A DNA stretch of 64,000 nt from Nymphaea colorata (Eukaryota > Streptophyta > Magnoliopsida > Nymphaeales > Nymphaeaceae), in the NCBI RefSeq assembly GCF_008831285.2, contig NC_045146.1:24259703-24323702 (forward strand), in the 5' to 3' direction. Position 1 is the first letter of the stretch, and each line of letters begins with the position of its first letter. This document shows, piece after piece, positions 23,296 to 36,639 of the stretch. A program made the position numbers and the translations under genes. The notes beneath the pieces were generated by a model, which had not been told where the DNA came from, did no database searches, and worked only from the letters and a program-made list of their open reading frames with translations.

Positions 23296-24045
23296 GCTGC
23301 TGGACCAGGACCACCTGTGTGTAAATGGCACCTTAAATGAGACCCATTTTTGTATGTGGTTCATTCCTCTAATGTGGTTCCTGCACAATCATTGAGCGAC
23401 AGACTTTCACATGAAGCATTTACTAATACCAAAATGGCAAAAAGGGCTAAGTTTCTTATTGAATATCAGATAAGACAAGGAACTTCTTATAGAACAATTT
23501 AATAAGATGAAGGGTGGTGTATATATCAAGGGAAAGCAGGTGGGATTAGGAAGCAACTATAAGTATAACAAACCCCTTTTTGGCATCAATGAGCAGCTAC
23601 GCATCAAAAGACGCTCCACTCGAGTAATTAACTCTCCCATGGATTGATCAAAAAACTTGGTCAATATAAAAAGTTGGTGATCAATTTTTATCTGATTCAT
23701 GATCAAGTTGTTGCTCTCATCGATCCTAGCAATTTAATTCTGTCAGAACATACCTCGATTTTTAAGTGGAGTACTTGAAGGTAAGCCAAGATTGTCCACC
23801 TAATTAATAGCATCGATGCAGCACTTAGCTTCCGTGTCCTCAATGGTTGCGTCAACATAATGATACATTAAAACAGCTCATCTCCTGCTTCTAGGAATTA
23901 ATTGCTAAGTTTCCTTCTCCTGTTGACCACAAAGACTACAAATACAGAAGTCGCACGGCCTGTGCCTCGTCTACCATTCAAGGACTATTAATATTGAAAG
24001 ATATATCAACTTAAGATTTTTACCAAGGTGCTAATAAAGCTATTG
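23296..24045 (+). repeat. Duplicated left arm of GDSL unit 2
   Basis: 23296-23393 matches 1069-1170 (shared GTAAATGGCA, AATGAGACC and TGTGGTTCATT phrases). 23605-23950 matches 2305-2610 (shared CTTGGTCAAT, GTTGGTGA, ATTAAAACA, TTCTCCTGTT and CTACAAATACAGAA). 23965-24045 matches 2955-3040 (shared CTCGTCTACCATT and GTGCTAATAAAGCTAT-like phrases). Order and orientation are kept. The first block corresponds to the 3' flank of the small four-cysteine gene, so the duplication border lies inside or just after that gene. Confidence 0.8.
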
Positions 24046-24214
24046 TACCCACATTTTGAAATTCAATTGGTGTGTTGGCATCATATACATTTTATTTCAT
24101 AAGAATTGGCTCTTTATTGGGACATAAAACTAATTCCATGTTTTTAACTAGAAAGATTCATGCCTTACAAGCAATTTTTATTTGAAAAGATACGTACGGT
24201 ACAAGTGTCGGTAC

Positions 24215-24681
24215 CTAGTTAAGGAGTCTTCATTATAAGGCTCTGCACACTCTCGAGCTCCTCCTCCTGCTATTGTCCTAACAGATGGGACGCATCCTAG
24301 AGCCGGCAGTGCAGAGATGGCAATTTTTCTGGCTCCTAGATCGTAGATTGTCTGTGAAAAGATAAATTCAAAGCACATAAAATGCACGATTTAGCGCATA
24401 AAAGGTTAAAAGTAAATTATTAAGGAAGTAAGTGGCGTAATTAAGCATTTTCAATCAGACCTGCTGAGAGTGAAGAGATTTTTTTTACGAAAAATATTCA
24501 AAAATAAGGATAATAATAAGACATTGGTGGTTTTAGCAATGCATAAAAACACACACACACACACACATGTATCATGTTTTTACTAATTACCTTGGTAAAT
24601 TCAGCCATCTTGTCCACCAAAAAACTAATATAAGAATCAATATCATAGTCAGTCTTTCTCAATCCAAGCCGGAAGCTTCAC
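24215..24681 (-). pseudogene. Inverted GDSL relic: end of exon 3 and part of exon 4
   Basis: On the minus strand, about 24681-24591 reads DYDIDSYISFLVDKMAEFTK and then GTAATT, the end of exon 3. After an intron of about 240 bp, 24351-24215 reads TIYDLGARKIAISALPALGC and on to CAEPYNEDSL, the first half of exon 4. Exon borders match the intact gene. Both flanking exons are missing. It is opposite in orientation to the other three copies and sits inside unit 2, so an inversion or a separate insertion is needed to explain it. Confidence 0.88.
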
Positions 24682-24709
24682 GTGGTCTATCTACTTTCAA
24701 TATAGGCAC

Positions 24710-24862
24710 CGCGAAGGGGCCGGCAGGGCCTAGCTCCCATTAACTTTTTAAAAATTTTACTTATCAATTTTAAAAAATTATATTTTAGCTCCTGTTAAAA
24801 TTTTGAAACGATAGTTCAGCTCCTCTTATGAAAAATTCAGATTTTGCCCCTAAATGCCGTCG
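24710..24862. repeat. Dispersed AT-rich repeat, copy 1
   Basis: GGGGCCGGCAGGGCCTAGCTCCC, an AT-rich stretch, then TTTTAGCTCCTGTTAAAATT, GAAAC.ATA-like sequence, GCTCCTCTTATGAAAAATTC and ATTTTGCCCCT. The same string of phrases recurs at 25165, 36640, 36897, 43805 and 45550. Confidence 0.7.
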
Positions 24863-25164
24863 TCATAGTCAGGAAAAACTCTAGTGTTTTATCAAGCTAC
24901 CCAATTGAAAAACTGTGATCTCTTAAATTCTAAAAATCATAATTTTTTTCTGAACCGTATAATTCCAACAGCTTCAATTTGCCCGGAACAACTTTTTTTT
25001 TTTTTTTATTCTGAACCATTCAAAATTAAATAAGTCAATAACAAGGTTTTTGAAACTCTGAACCGCCCCAACGAGTTACAATGTAACAAAACAAACATAA
25101 TTTCTAGAGGGCGTTTGACACAACTGCTTGAGGTGGGAATTGGTAGGTGGCTAATATCCAGTAA

Positions 25165-25340
25165 TGTTGTCAGGAGGGTCAGCAAGAGTCTTGGCCCTCC
25201 CATCAAAATTTCAAAAAATATATATATATAGGTAAATTTTTAAATTTTTTTAAAAATAATGTTTCAGCCTCTGCTTAAAATTTGAAAACTATAATTCGGG
25301 CCCATTCATAGAAAAATATCTGGTTCTGCTCTTGCTAGTA
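25165..25340. repeat. Dispersed AT-rich repeat, copy 2
   Basis: GGAGGGTCAGCAAGAGTCTTGGCCCTCCC start, (AT)n middle, TTTCAGCCTCTGCTTAAAAT, GAAAACTATAATTCGGGCCC, ATTCATAGAAAAATATCTGG and TTCTGCTCTTG end. It aligns with copies 1 and 4. 25340-26530 otherwise contains only short frames; I see no gene in it. Confidence 0.7.
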
Positions 25341-26530
25341 TCCATTTCAAGTGTGAGGGACATCAACCTCTTATGAGTATGCAAATTGAACTGTAGCGGA
25401 GGTGAAACCCCAGAGCACCAACAGAACAGCAGTAGTGGGACTCCCCTGCTCACTCTAAACCACACAAACACATGGCATTGAGAAGCACCACCACCATGTA
25501 TGTATAGTTATAGTTTAACTGTTGGACGTAAACGAGAGGCCCGCACTTACAGGAGGATATGTTTATTACATGCTTATCTTCAAGAGACTTATGGGTAAGT
25601 TCTGGTTCATCTTTGACGAACTTTAGATTTAAATATTACTAAGCATTTAAGGACATTAAAGCTGCCAGCATGGTAAGCCACGCCGTTGAGTCTGTCCAAA
25701 CTCTAGAAAGCCCAATCCTCGGGGCCCATCTTTTGTGAACCTTCACTGTTACCTAATACAGCGTCATGATTCAATCTCTTACGATGGAGTGTTCCAGGGA
25801 AAAGATGAACAAACGAAATCGTACCGAAAGTTCTGCTTCAATGCAAGCAAGAGCTTCTTCAATCGTCACATGGTACCACTTACAAATTATCTTTCAACAG
25901 AAAAAATACACCATGCATTCTTTATTAATGTTTGACATTGCATGTCAAACATGCAGTGCTCAATTGCGTGAAGTTGAAATAAATCTTAAAACCAATCCTT
26001 ATAATTTAATGAAGATTTAGAAAAAAGAAAGATTAAAAAATGTGTATGTTCAATCGCTTATCTTGATAGCCATGCCCATCTTTTATTAAGAAAATGTGTC
26101 TCTTTGGATGACCAAGGCCGATGATTTCCTAAACTTGGCACACTGGCAACTCCAAATGATATGATATTATAGAGAACAGGTGTAGATCTAGCTCGGCGCT
26201 TGAAACCTGAGTTTTAACTAGATGACAGTGTTCAGACTTATGAATGATTTACATACCAATTTAGCAAGCTTAACCATCTTCAGTACTATGATTATAATTT
26301 TAATATAGTGACAATCAACGAGTTTCAGTTCATAAGCCAAAGGACGATCAGTTACATTGGTTGTATGAATCAAATGGAGTATTGTTTTAGGAACAAAGAA
26401 AGCTTGCATGCACACGTAAGAACCACAAACCTACGCACCGCACCCTAAGTTGTGCTCAATATGAACAAAATTGATTATTCGACCCTTCTTTTCCTTCTTA
26501 AGAATTATTATGAAGATTCGACCTCATAGG

Positions 26531-27429
26531 TGAGCTGCAACCAAGAATCCAACCGCTGACCGGCAGCCTCGATGGGTCGTTTCTCTTGTATCTGAACATC
26601 TTCAATCCTTTAATGGAACTGATTCAGATCCGCAAAAAAATGGTGTGTAACTTTTATATAGTATCTCTGTTTCTCTCCCTTCTCTCTTTAGATGTCATAA
26701 TCCAGGGACAGGACAAGTGCCACCTCAAATTTTCGAAAGTCAAAAGAAATTTCTTTAAAAAAAACTCTTTCGCTGTCCAAGGTTTCTTGACCTTGTTTTG
26801 GTTAGAGCCATGTGAGAGCTAGTTATCTACTGAGAGAGCATACTTTGACCATCGGAGGGGCTCATTAAGCGCAGGCACGTTGTTCAATGGGCAAGAGAAT
26901 CACAAAAATAATGAAATCTGTTCTGAGGATCATGAGGTCTCAGCTGATTTATTGCATTTCCCCACTTGCCCACCCATGAAAATTTTCAAACTCTACAGAT
27001 CTGTTTCTTTTACATTGACTCCTACCAGTTCATCTTTTTCTTCGAGGTGGCAGAAACGAAGAAAACAAGTCCCTGCTTGAGAGCAGCTGTAAGATTCCAA
27101 GCGCCCTTATCATGAGTATTAAAAGCAGCCATGATCGCCAATGGCTCCTCTCAGTTACTTTTCTGTAGATTCCTGCTCTCCATTAAGAAAACAAGAATGG
27201 GCTCAACCTGTTTTTAAAATTGGTATGTGTTTCAGGTTTTGAGCAGGCAACCGGTGGCTGCTGTGGTTCTGGAAAGGTGGAAGTGAATTACATGTCCAAC
27301 ACTTTGAATCCTCAAACATGTCCCGATAGTTCAAAATATGTCTTCTGGGACAGTTTCCACCCGACAGAGAAGTCCTGCCGCGTGCTTCTCGACCAAACTC
27401 TGGCCGCTTTCCTCCCTCTGTTTCAGTAA
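26531..27429 (+). pseudogene. GDSL 3'-end relic: end of exon 4 and exon 5
   Basis: 26531-26642 matches the second half of exon 4 (GSLDGSFLLYLNIFNPLMEL), followed by GTGTGT. Exon 5 is 27236-27429: after TTTCAG it reads GFEQATGGCCGSGKVEVNYM and later [15 protein letters not shown], ending ...FLPLFQ and TAA. The DSFHPTE block with the catalytic Asp and His is intact, and exon 5 has no lesion. Exons 1-3, and hence the nucleophile Ser, are missing. Intron and 3' flank match the other copies, so this is the right half of unit 2. Confidence 0.9.
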
Positions 27430-28206
27430 CAAACATAGATCATTCATATTTTTCCTGCATCTAAGTTACCCCTTCAATATTTAGTTGTTTTGGCAATTGT
27501 CCCGCCATTGTTTATGCTTAATTATTAATTCAATTACTTGGGTCGTGTTGAGTTATGGTCAAATTAAGTGTTATGTATACCCAATAATTGAAAACGGTCT
27601 GACGTAAGAGTGTGTGACTTTCCAAAGATCCACCAGCGCATTGAATGAACAGATGAACTAAAGGCGTGAAATTTTTTATAAATAGTTCGGATTATGAGCA
27701 ATTGGTCCACTGCCATTAATGGTAGATTAACCTGGCCACCAAATTTTCTTGTAATTAAAAGTTTCCCAATCAGAATAATCAAAGGCTAGCTTTTGCATTT
27801 GCCGACAAAATAAAGACACAAGAAGAGAGTGTTCAGCAACCCTTTTGCAGTGCATAAGAGGTGCCGCTGCGTACTCCTAAGTCCGACCCAACCTTCTTCT
27901 TTGGAACGGGAATTCACGGTACAGACTGATTACCGGAACGTAGTTTAACTCGAGATAAATGAATGTAATACAAGTCTTTTTCTACGAAGAAATGAAATTT
28001 TAGATCGTTGGTTACTGTCAATTGAGGATCAATAGGCAACTGGTCACCAATTCTTAGACAAACCCATACTCGGAGTTAGGAGATCAGCTTGTTGGCCACG
28101 GTAAAAGCCGTAGCAAAAGAAGATGCTTCTTATAATCCCTGTTTCATGTGAATCTATTCCAATTTGTAAACTGAAAAGGGAGGTAAGCTTGGGCGACATA
28201 TAAAAA

Positions 28207-28240
<34 letters not shown>

Positions 28241-29000
28241 TTTTACTTTTTTAACTTAATTTATGTCCAATATAAACATTTCCATTTCATTGTTGACCCA
28301 AAACTGATCCAAGAACTCTGTCTAATTAGAGATCCTAAGCTGCTGCGTTCAATACCCATTTCAAAAAGTTCGCAAGCGGTGATAAAAGTAATTAATTTGG
28401 ATGGCTGAAAAAATGGTTTTTATATTATTACCAATATATTTAAAGCCGTGTACTATTTTTCAGCCAACCAGCGAGTGATGACATGTTACAGGTCTTCCTT
28501 CTTAATTTATACATATATTCACATGTTGGAGTAGGACTGGAATATCATTTGATAGACATTTTAATAACATGATTCAAGACTTACCATGCAGGATGCTTTA
28601 ATGAGCCCAACCGACCTTGCAGATGAATTTAATATCATTGTCTCTGAGAAAAACCCTCCAACGGGATTTTACCTTGATCAAGAAAACAGTGGAGGTTTGC
28701 CTTGAGAAGATCAGGAAGATTTAGAAACCTCAAAATTGGAGGTTGAATTAAAAACTTTTTGTAAAGGACTGGTGAGCTTGAAAAATAATTAATAAAGCAG
28801 GACTAATTAAACGAAAAAATAAAACAAGAAACCCAAAATGGTGCGCACATGTCCTCTCTCTCTCTCTCCCCTTACTGTGCTCCAGCTTATTGACCGTCAT
28901 GGTGGTAAATTTTTAAAACAATTAAACATGTACATACTCCTTCTTCTCTCTCTATTTCTCTCTCTCTTCTGGTTTTGCTACCGCAAAGACCCGTATTAAT
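27430..29000. other. 3' flank of the GDSL relic (shared block), no gene
   Basis: 27600-27730 matches the 3' flanks of both longer copies (GATTATGAGC and ATTGGTCC.CTGCC.TTAATGG phrases). 28085-28605 matches 14310-14780 (TTGGCCACGGTAAA, GGAGGTA.GCTTGG.CGAC, CAACATGATTCAAGACTT.CC). A (TA)n run is at 28209-28237. No ORF is supported. Confidence 0.65.
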
Positions 29001-29397
29001 GGCTGAAAGCTACCAACCACCCCATACTCCGCCAATCCTGAATAATTAACCATTACACGCTTCATCACTTTTCAAGCCGCAAACTTTTCCCGTCAAAATT
29101 ATTTTGAGCCCACGACCGGATCACCTCATCTCCATATATAAATATGGCAACCCCTAACGCCATGCTTCGACAATCCGCATTCAAGGTTTTCTGTTGTCGA
29201 GCGCTCAACAGGCAGGCTCTGTGGTTTCCGTTCACACTTTTGCGTGATTCCTCAATCTTCCCGCTGTATCTATGTGCCTATATAAACACAAAGAAGCGCA
29301 TCAAGAAACCAAGGCGTAGAAGAAGCAACTGAAGTGGAGTTGCTCTTGTCTTCTGCTTTTGAAGACCACCAAGAGTTTCTCTGAAGTGGGCAGAAAA
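29001..29397 (+). promoter_or_regulatory. Promoter and leader of the intact GDSL gene
   Basis: TATA box CTATATAAA at 29278-29286, about 110 bp before the ATG at 29398; a second AT-rich ATATATAAATATGG lies at 29134. The block aligns with 4940-5383 upstream of the dead copy. The leader contains an AGAAGAAGCAACTGAAGTGG stretch shared by both copies. Confidence 0.65.
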
Positions 29398-32300
29398 ATG
29401 CAGAAGCAGAAGCTGCTGCTCTTTGGGTTGCTTCTCTTCTTCGCGGCGCCGGTCGCCGTGTACGGTCAGGGAAAGGGTCTGTTGCGGGCGGTGATCGTGT
29501 TTGGTGATTCCATAGTCGACGCAGGCAACAACAACCATCTGAAGACCATCATCAAATGTGACTTCCCTCCTTATGGGAGGGATTTCAATGACAAAATGCC
29601 CACGGGAAGGTTCTCAAATGGGAAGATCATTAATGACATTCTTGGTAAATTTTTTACTTTCAATTCATTGCTTACATGAAGGACTTGTGAAACCAATATG
29701 TATCTTGCCTTTTGTACAGTGTCCTTTGGCATGAAGCTCCTCTCTCTCTCTTCTTTGATGCCAAATAGTTCAAATTATCAGCTGCAAATAGTCCTTTCTT
29801 GGCATGTTTTTTCCAGCTTTTATTAATTTTGGAACTTTAGTGACCTCCGTTCAAATCCTTCAATTATTTGATCTTTAGAACCATGCGTTGTCCGTTTGAT
29901 ATTAGGACGTCGTGACCCACCTGCTCACGGCGACTGGACCAGGGGAAAAGAAGGGACACTGTGGTCATCCTTAAGTGTTGCTTATTTTCATGAACTTCAA
30001 TTATGTGAGAGTTGATCTTCTGTGATCTGCAGAAACGACTCACTGGCAGAAACTGTTGGCAAGAGTGGGCTCACTGAACTGAACTGTTGCAATGATGCGA
30101 GCGTAGACTTTAGTTGAACCTTGAGGCCCATCCATTCATGCAGTTCTGTCTCTTTGGTGCTGATCTATAAGGGTGGATTGGACATTCTCTAATCCATGTC
30201 TTATTGTTCTAGGTGTTTGGCTTTTAGGTCTTGTACATTGGATCCGGCTACCAACACAGTGACCCAGGGGCCAGGAAGAAGAAAAAGACCACCATTTTGT
30301 GGTCATTATGAGGTGCAAGCACTTGTGAGCACAAATTTATTCCTCAGTCTAACTAGAGACCAAGTGCTTTCGAACACAAATCCGAATCCGGTTTTATCTA
30401 TGACGTGAAGCTAAACAGCAACAGAAGGCTTCAGCTTGTAGTGGTCTAAGGGTTTCTTTAACACACACCACCTCTTAGATTCCCTATAAAATCTAGAGTG
30501 AAGCGCCAAGAAAGGAACAATTAGTCCATGGTTTCTAGAATTATAAAACTTTCTTTATGATTTTTACCATGAAGACTAAAGCAGATCCATTTTTCACTAT
30601 GTACAGCATCAGTTGCTGGGATAACTGATTCTATAATGGCTTATCTTGATCCGAACCTCGAAGACAGGGATCTTCTCAACGGCGTTACGTTTGCTTCTGG
30701 AGGCGCAGGACTAGATGATTTAACATCGAACGTTGCTGTAAGCCTGCAATAAATTAAGGAGCTTATAAATTCTTGCCCTGGTTTCATGTTTGGAGTGGTT
30801 CTCACTCTTTCATGCTTTCCCGTTTATTTTGCATGCACAACTATAGAAAGTCGTCTCGTTGTCTGGCCAAGTGGAGCTATTCAAAGAATACAAGGCGAGA
30901 CTGAGGCGTGTGGCTGGCGAGAAGAAAGCAAATGACATCATAACTAATGCTCAGTACCTCCTGGTCATGGGGAGCAATGACATTTGGAGCTCTTACTTCG
31001 CTTTAGGATTAAGAAGCAAAGAATATGACATTGATTCTTATACTACCTTTTTGGTGGACAAAGCCGCTGAATTTGCCAAGGTAATTAGTAGAATAAAACT
31101 TGATTCGTGGATTTTTTTTTTCTTTTTAGAATTGCCAAACTGCCAAGTTGATTACACCATTTGTATTGTTTGTTCTTTAACTTAACTGGTTAATTAAACC
31201 GCGCAGCTTATTAGTTTGATCAGATTTTTTTTTCAATTTAATTGCCTTAAATGCCTTTTACCTTTTATTATACAGAAAATATACGATCTAGGCGCTAGAA
31301 GAATTGGGATCTCTGGACTGCCAGCTATAGGATGCGTCCCATTCGTTAGATCAATGGCAGGAGGAATAACCCGACAGTGTTCAGATCCCCATAATGAAGC
31401 TTCTGAGATGTTCAATTCCAAGCTGCAAAAGAAAATCGAACCGCTTACCAACAGCCTCGACGGAGCGCTTCTCATGTACCTGGATGTCTACAATCCTTTG
31501 ATGGACATGATTCAAAACAAAGAAAAATATGGTATTTATCTCTTCCTCTTCATTCTCTCTCTAAAAATCATTATAGTTAACTTGAAGATCCAATCTGATC
31601 ACTTTCTCTTTGAATCGCTCTGTCTGGCCTAGTGTTTTAGCCCCACCTGGGAAGATGGAGGGATCCATGAGAGCCTTTAAGTGACAATGGCACTGGATCA
31701 AATCCCAGTAACAAAAATCTGTGACTAATAGGAGACAGAATCTTGTACTCGAATCAAGTAACTGCTCGAGTGCCATTCCTCTCTAATAAAAACACTACTT
31801 ACCTCAATTTTATTAGGTGTTCTTAAAAATATGTAATACAAACATATTCTAAAAAAGTTTTTGCTCTCAAAGCTTTTTTCAAATCACAATGATTCTTTCC
31901 TCGAACTTTCTGGTGGTTGAGTCATGTGAGAGGAGCCAACTAAAGGCATAGTTTGACCATGGGGTGGTCTCATTAAGGCATGCACGTTGTTTCTAGGGGC
32001 AAGAGAATACAAAAATCATGAAAAATTGTTCCGAGGATGAGGTTTGAACTGATTTACTACAGTGACCCACTTGCCCAGTACTGTTGCATTTTCCTAAGTC
32101 TTCATAAGTTTCTTTCACACTGACTGCTACCAACTCATCGTTTTCTTGGAGGTAGCAGAAAAGGAAAGATCAAGTTCCAGACGCTGCTGAGAGCAGCTGT
32201 AAGACCCTAAAAACCCTGTCCTTGTCAGGAGTATCAAAAGCAGTCCTGGAAATCAGCTTCGCCTATAACTTGCAGATGGTACAGAAAGGGACGTCCAGTT

Positions 32301-32746
32301 TGTAGTTCTCAATCAAGAACTATGATATTGGCAGCCTTTTCAAGCCACACTAATCAATCTGTTGTAGTTGAAGAAATTCAGGAAGCCAGAGTAAACAAGT
32401 TCATCTTCGTTTCGGTGAGAAATAAAAAGCAGGAAAATTATAGAACAAGCACCTAATGGCTCCTCTCAGTTATTTTTCTATAGGCTACTGCTCTCCCTGT
32501 AAGAAACCAAGAAAGGGCTCACCTTGTTTGTAAAATGGGTTATGTGGTTCAGGTTTTGAGGAGGCAACTCTTGGCTGCTGTGGCTCTGGAAACGTGGAAG
32601 TGCTTTTCTTGTGCAACAATTTGAGTCCACTGACATGTCAAGATAGCAAAAAGTATGTCTTCTGGGATAGTTTCCACCCAACAGAGAAGGCCTACCGCCT
32701 GCTTCTCAACCAAACTATGGGTGCTTTTCTCCCATTGCTTCAGTAG
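29398..32746 (+). CDS. GDSL esterase/lipase, intact, five exons, 353 aa
   Basis: Exons 29398-29644, 30607-30737, 30847-31080, 31276-31531 and 32553-32746. All introns are GT...AG and the sum is 1062 nt (353 codons and TAG). GDSL (SGNH) enzymes hydrolyse acyl esters and are usually secreted in plants. Residues 1-24 form a signal peptide ([18 protein letters not shown]). Block I is [13 protein letters not shown] with the nucleophile Ser38. Block II is the Gly in FASGGAGLD (about 109). Block III is GSND with Asn170. Block V is DSFHPTE with Asp328 and His331. The whole catalytic set is present and the length is normal for the family. The closest relatives in view are the dead copy at 5384 and the relics at 24215 and 26531. 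The substrate cannot be read from sequence; wax, cutin or defence roles are known for the family. Confidence 0.92.
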
Positions 32747-35700
32747 CAGACATCGATCATTCATATTATTCCTGCGCCTAAATCTCCCATCAATAATATT
32801 GGTATCTGCCATTAGTTGTTTTGGTAATACCGCTCTATTGATTGTGCTTTATTGATTCCTTGGGCCGAGTTGAGTTAGGATGAAAGTGTTTGTACCCGAA
32901 AACTGAAAATGGTCTGATATAAAGAGTATGTAACTTCACCAGCTTTTTGAATGAATTGATGAAATGTGCCTATAATGGTTATGGCTGGCTGTGACTGTTC
33001 TTGATTGTTCAACTGCATAAACTTGGCATCTTGTGCTGAGTTGGTGGAAATTATGCATCTAGAAGACATGAACACGTGGTATGCAAGATCGCCATTGTTT
33101 CTTGTTTTCAGTGTTCAGTGAACAGTACCACCGTATATTAATGGCATGAACTTTTTAATAGATCATATTCTGACAATTGGTCCGCTGCCCTTAATGGAAG
33201 ATTAAGTCCGTCAGATTTTTTAATTAAAAATTTTTAGAAAGTTTGGTGTGCCATGCAAAACAATTTAAAACTTTACCTGCAATAATGATCTTCCATATAT
33301 CGGAACATGAGGCACGGTAAGCTAAGCAGAGCATCGGTGGGAGAGGAGCAGAACCCCGGGGAGCTGGGGACCGTAATAATATAATAATTTAGATCTTTAA
33401 ACAAGAATTCATGGCCAGCTTCTTGAAATTTCCATTGCTTCCAGCAGAAGTTTTCTTCTTCAACTTGCGGGAAAGAAGGTATAAATTAATCCACGTATTA
33501 TCGTTACAGTAGCGTATCAGATGAACTGTAGTTTTGGAAAATAGGGTGTCAATACAATTTTCCAAATAGTTTAAGTCATTTTTTAAGTATAAAGACGAAA
33601 TACGCTGAATACTTATGCATCCTCCGTTAAAAAGCATCCGAGGTGCTCGCACTCGTACACCTGTCCAACCAGACTAAGGAAGAGGAAATTAACCCACAAA
33701 TTAAAGATGACAAGCCGATGGTAGACAGTGGCCGATTCAAAGGTGTTTCAAGTTGTCACCAAGTCATCCGTCCTGCCAATTCAGATCAGAAACCCATTCC
33801 TGCGACGATGAATAAAGCAATCTGTGCGGTTCATCTGAAGAATTGAGACCTTCATTTGGTGGTCGTTGATTATAGTTTTACCCTTTCATTTTATGGTTCT
33901 CGAAAACATCATCTGCACTTCTAAATGTTAAGGATGTAGAAAGCGCCGGACATGAGCGCCACCAATCCGGCTCCAATCTTTCGGAAAACACCTGCGGAGG
34001 GGTAGACCTCAACCTTTAATGATAAAAAATGATATATTTACAGGAAAGGAACAATGTTTTACTAATCTGCCCCAAAGATTGGTTGGAACATGAGTTCTAG
34101 CGTATAATAAATCTGTATTTTTTTTGTCCGAACAACCCCAAATTTTCAACCACAGAGAAAAAAAATTACAAAAAGCAGGGTCCTGTTGAATGGAGAACTG
34201 CACGACCTGGCCTGATTTCCACCTTCAATAGAAAAGGTACAAGTAAGACTAACCGGAACGTCGTACTTAATGCAATCACGTCCGTTCTAGTTACCTGATT
34301 ACTTTTAGAACAAGATCGTCTGACTGTGAGATGGAGATTGGAACCACACCAACAAATCATTGGATAATCTGGATTCATCTCGTTGCTCCTACAAGTTTCC
34401 TGTTTTTTGTCGGCACTTTACCGGTACAGGGTCAATGAATGTTGCTAAAATCGGATTGAATCGGCTGATTCAAATTGAATAGGCCCGTTGCCAATTCGCA
34501 ACTGATGCCGATTGCACGACCATCGTTGGAATCCACAGCGATTCAGCCGATTCAACTAGAATCGGCGACTTTGCCCCTAAGAATGACAAAAAGATATCGA
34601 TGCCCATAAGGGTTTCTCATCGAATTATCGAATGTTCCATTTCAGTTTTCGCATTTTCACGGCCGTCGGCAATCTGTATTACCGTGGGTTCACCGACCAT
34701 TGACATCCACCGTAGGCAGCCACCTCATCTGTAGATCTTTCAGGGAAACAGAGTTCGACGGCATCATCATCGGCCGTCATCTCACTTCTTAATGTTCTCT
34801 TACCTGTCTCCATCTCGCCCCACCGGAGAGAGCATCCCCGATGACCCTGCTTCTTCCGCTCCTTCCCCTTAGGTTCCTCTGCTTGCTTCGTTTAGATTAC
34901 GAGCCAAAGTTGACTCCATTTGTAGCTGATGGCTGTTCATGGAAAGGGTTTGTTTTTTTTACTTTTATAACAACGTTTTAATAAAAACGATTAATCATGC
35001 TTTGAGGACGCACATCTGCATGTTCTCCATTCATATTAAATCGTTTTCGGCCTTTTGCCCTCATTTATTGAGCCTGTATGTATTTTCTTTGCTTTTATTT
35101 GGCAATTGGCGTCAGACGTTAAGCCGATGTATTATTTAAAAATATATATATATTAGGCTTTGCCACTCACAACATTTATGTTCGTGCATAAATGATCCTG
35201 CATAGGCACAATACACATAGCATGCACACATACACTCATCACAAACCGATGTAATGTGCATGTCGACGCTATAAATATGCAATCATATATCTTTTTTACC
35301 AGGTTGCTCTATTCAGTTGTGTGTGTGAATTGAAATTATGCGTCACCGAATGGCTTGATAAGATCCTGCTGCTAAATGTTTTTAGCTACAAGTGCATTAT
35401 AAGCAACAGTGTATAGCGACAGTTTTGGTACTTCTAATAACAGGATATGATGTTTTTACTGGTAAAATATTTTAAATACCTAGCCATTCAGCAGTTAACA
35501 CCTAATTCATACATTTCAATTCGAAACATTAAATTCTTAAACCTATATCTTCCTTGTGATTCAAAGAGATGTAAACAACTCTCCAATTCCTCTATAGATA
35601 TGGTGCCAACGTATACCTCAAGGCACTCCTTGGATAGTGGCAGTCAATTAATTAGCTCATAAATTGAGCAATAAATCAGTTGTAATTGGTGTTCAAAATG

Positions 35701-36639
35701 GAAGTAATCCAACTTCTATGTGCGATGGCATCATGTAGTTGGCACTCTTACATCAATTGCTCCAACCAGTATGACTCTCCGTTCATCATCTTTATGGGGG
35801 AGTCGCTAAATGTAAACTGTTTGGTATCATAATGTTGGTATTAATAAAATTGAAGTGGTTGTTGTGCCAAGTTCGCTTTATGTCAAGCCTTTTTCTGCAA
35901 GAAATGAATTTTCAGATGATTGATTGACTCCTTTGTTCAGCTTCGAACTTTATTAGAGTTTTCTAGTGACTGTTTGAGTGCGGCAAGCAATTGTTCACTA
36001 GTATTAGTTTTCTAGTGACTGTTGACGATTAACTGCAACGGGTCACCAATTTCATAACAAATTCATAGTTAGTGTTATGCAAGGTGTTATGCTACGGTCT
36101 CAACTTGTCCAAATTCTACCATCGTTGTCGCATTCCAGTGTTTTACCCATCTAGAGACCGCTTACGGTGGTATGCGTGCTATCCAATTGGCAGATATACC
36201 ATAAGTCTACCCATGCACCGAAGCAAGCAAGAACCTTGGAGGTACATGGATATCTTTTTGAGGGTTTTATGCTAAAAGCAGTTTCCCTAAGTAAACATTA
36301 AACAAAAAGTAATTGTGCTGCATATGATCAGTTTATGTGATGACTGTTTCATTAGTCTTCTTACATGTCATTAGACCGCTGCACGTCTATCCAATTCCAC
36401 AGGTCCAGTTACAAAACAATTGAATGCAATGCTGGCATTTCTCTTAAATTCATGGGGAGAATTTGAAGATGGATCGGTTTAAGTCTGAGATCATTTGAAT
36501 TATTTTTTGTTGGATTTTGACACCACTTTCAATGTATTTAGTTGCACAAAATCTAACTTTTTTTCATGCGATTGAGTTAGCACCAACTAAGACGAGCTTT
36601 AGATAATAGCCAAATCCCATGTTCGGTAGATACCATCAA

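Noticed and set aside
24549..24567. Short (CA)n repeats considered as a CRISPR-like or telomere-like array
   Set aside because: Simple dinucleotide slippage with no spacers; the window is plant nuclear DNA.
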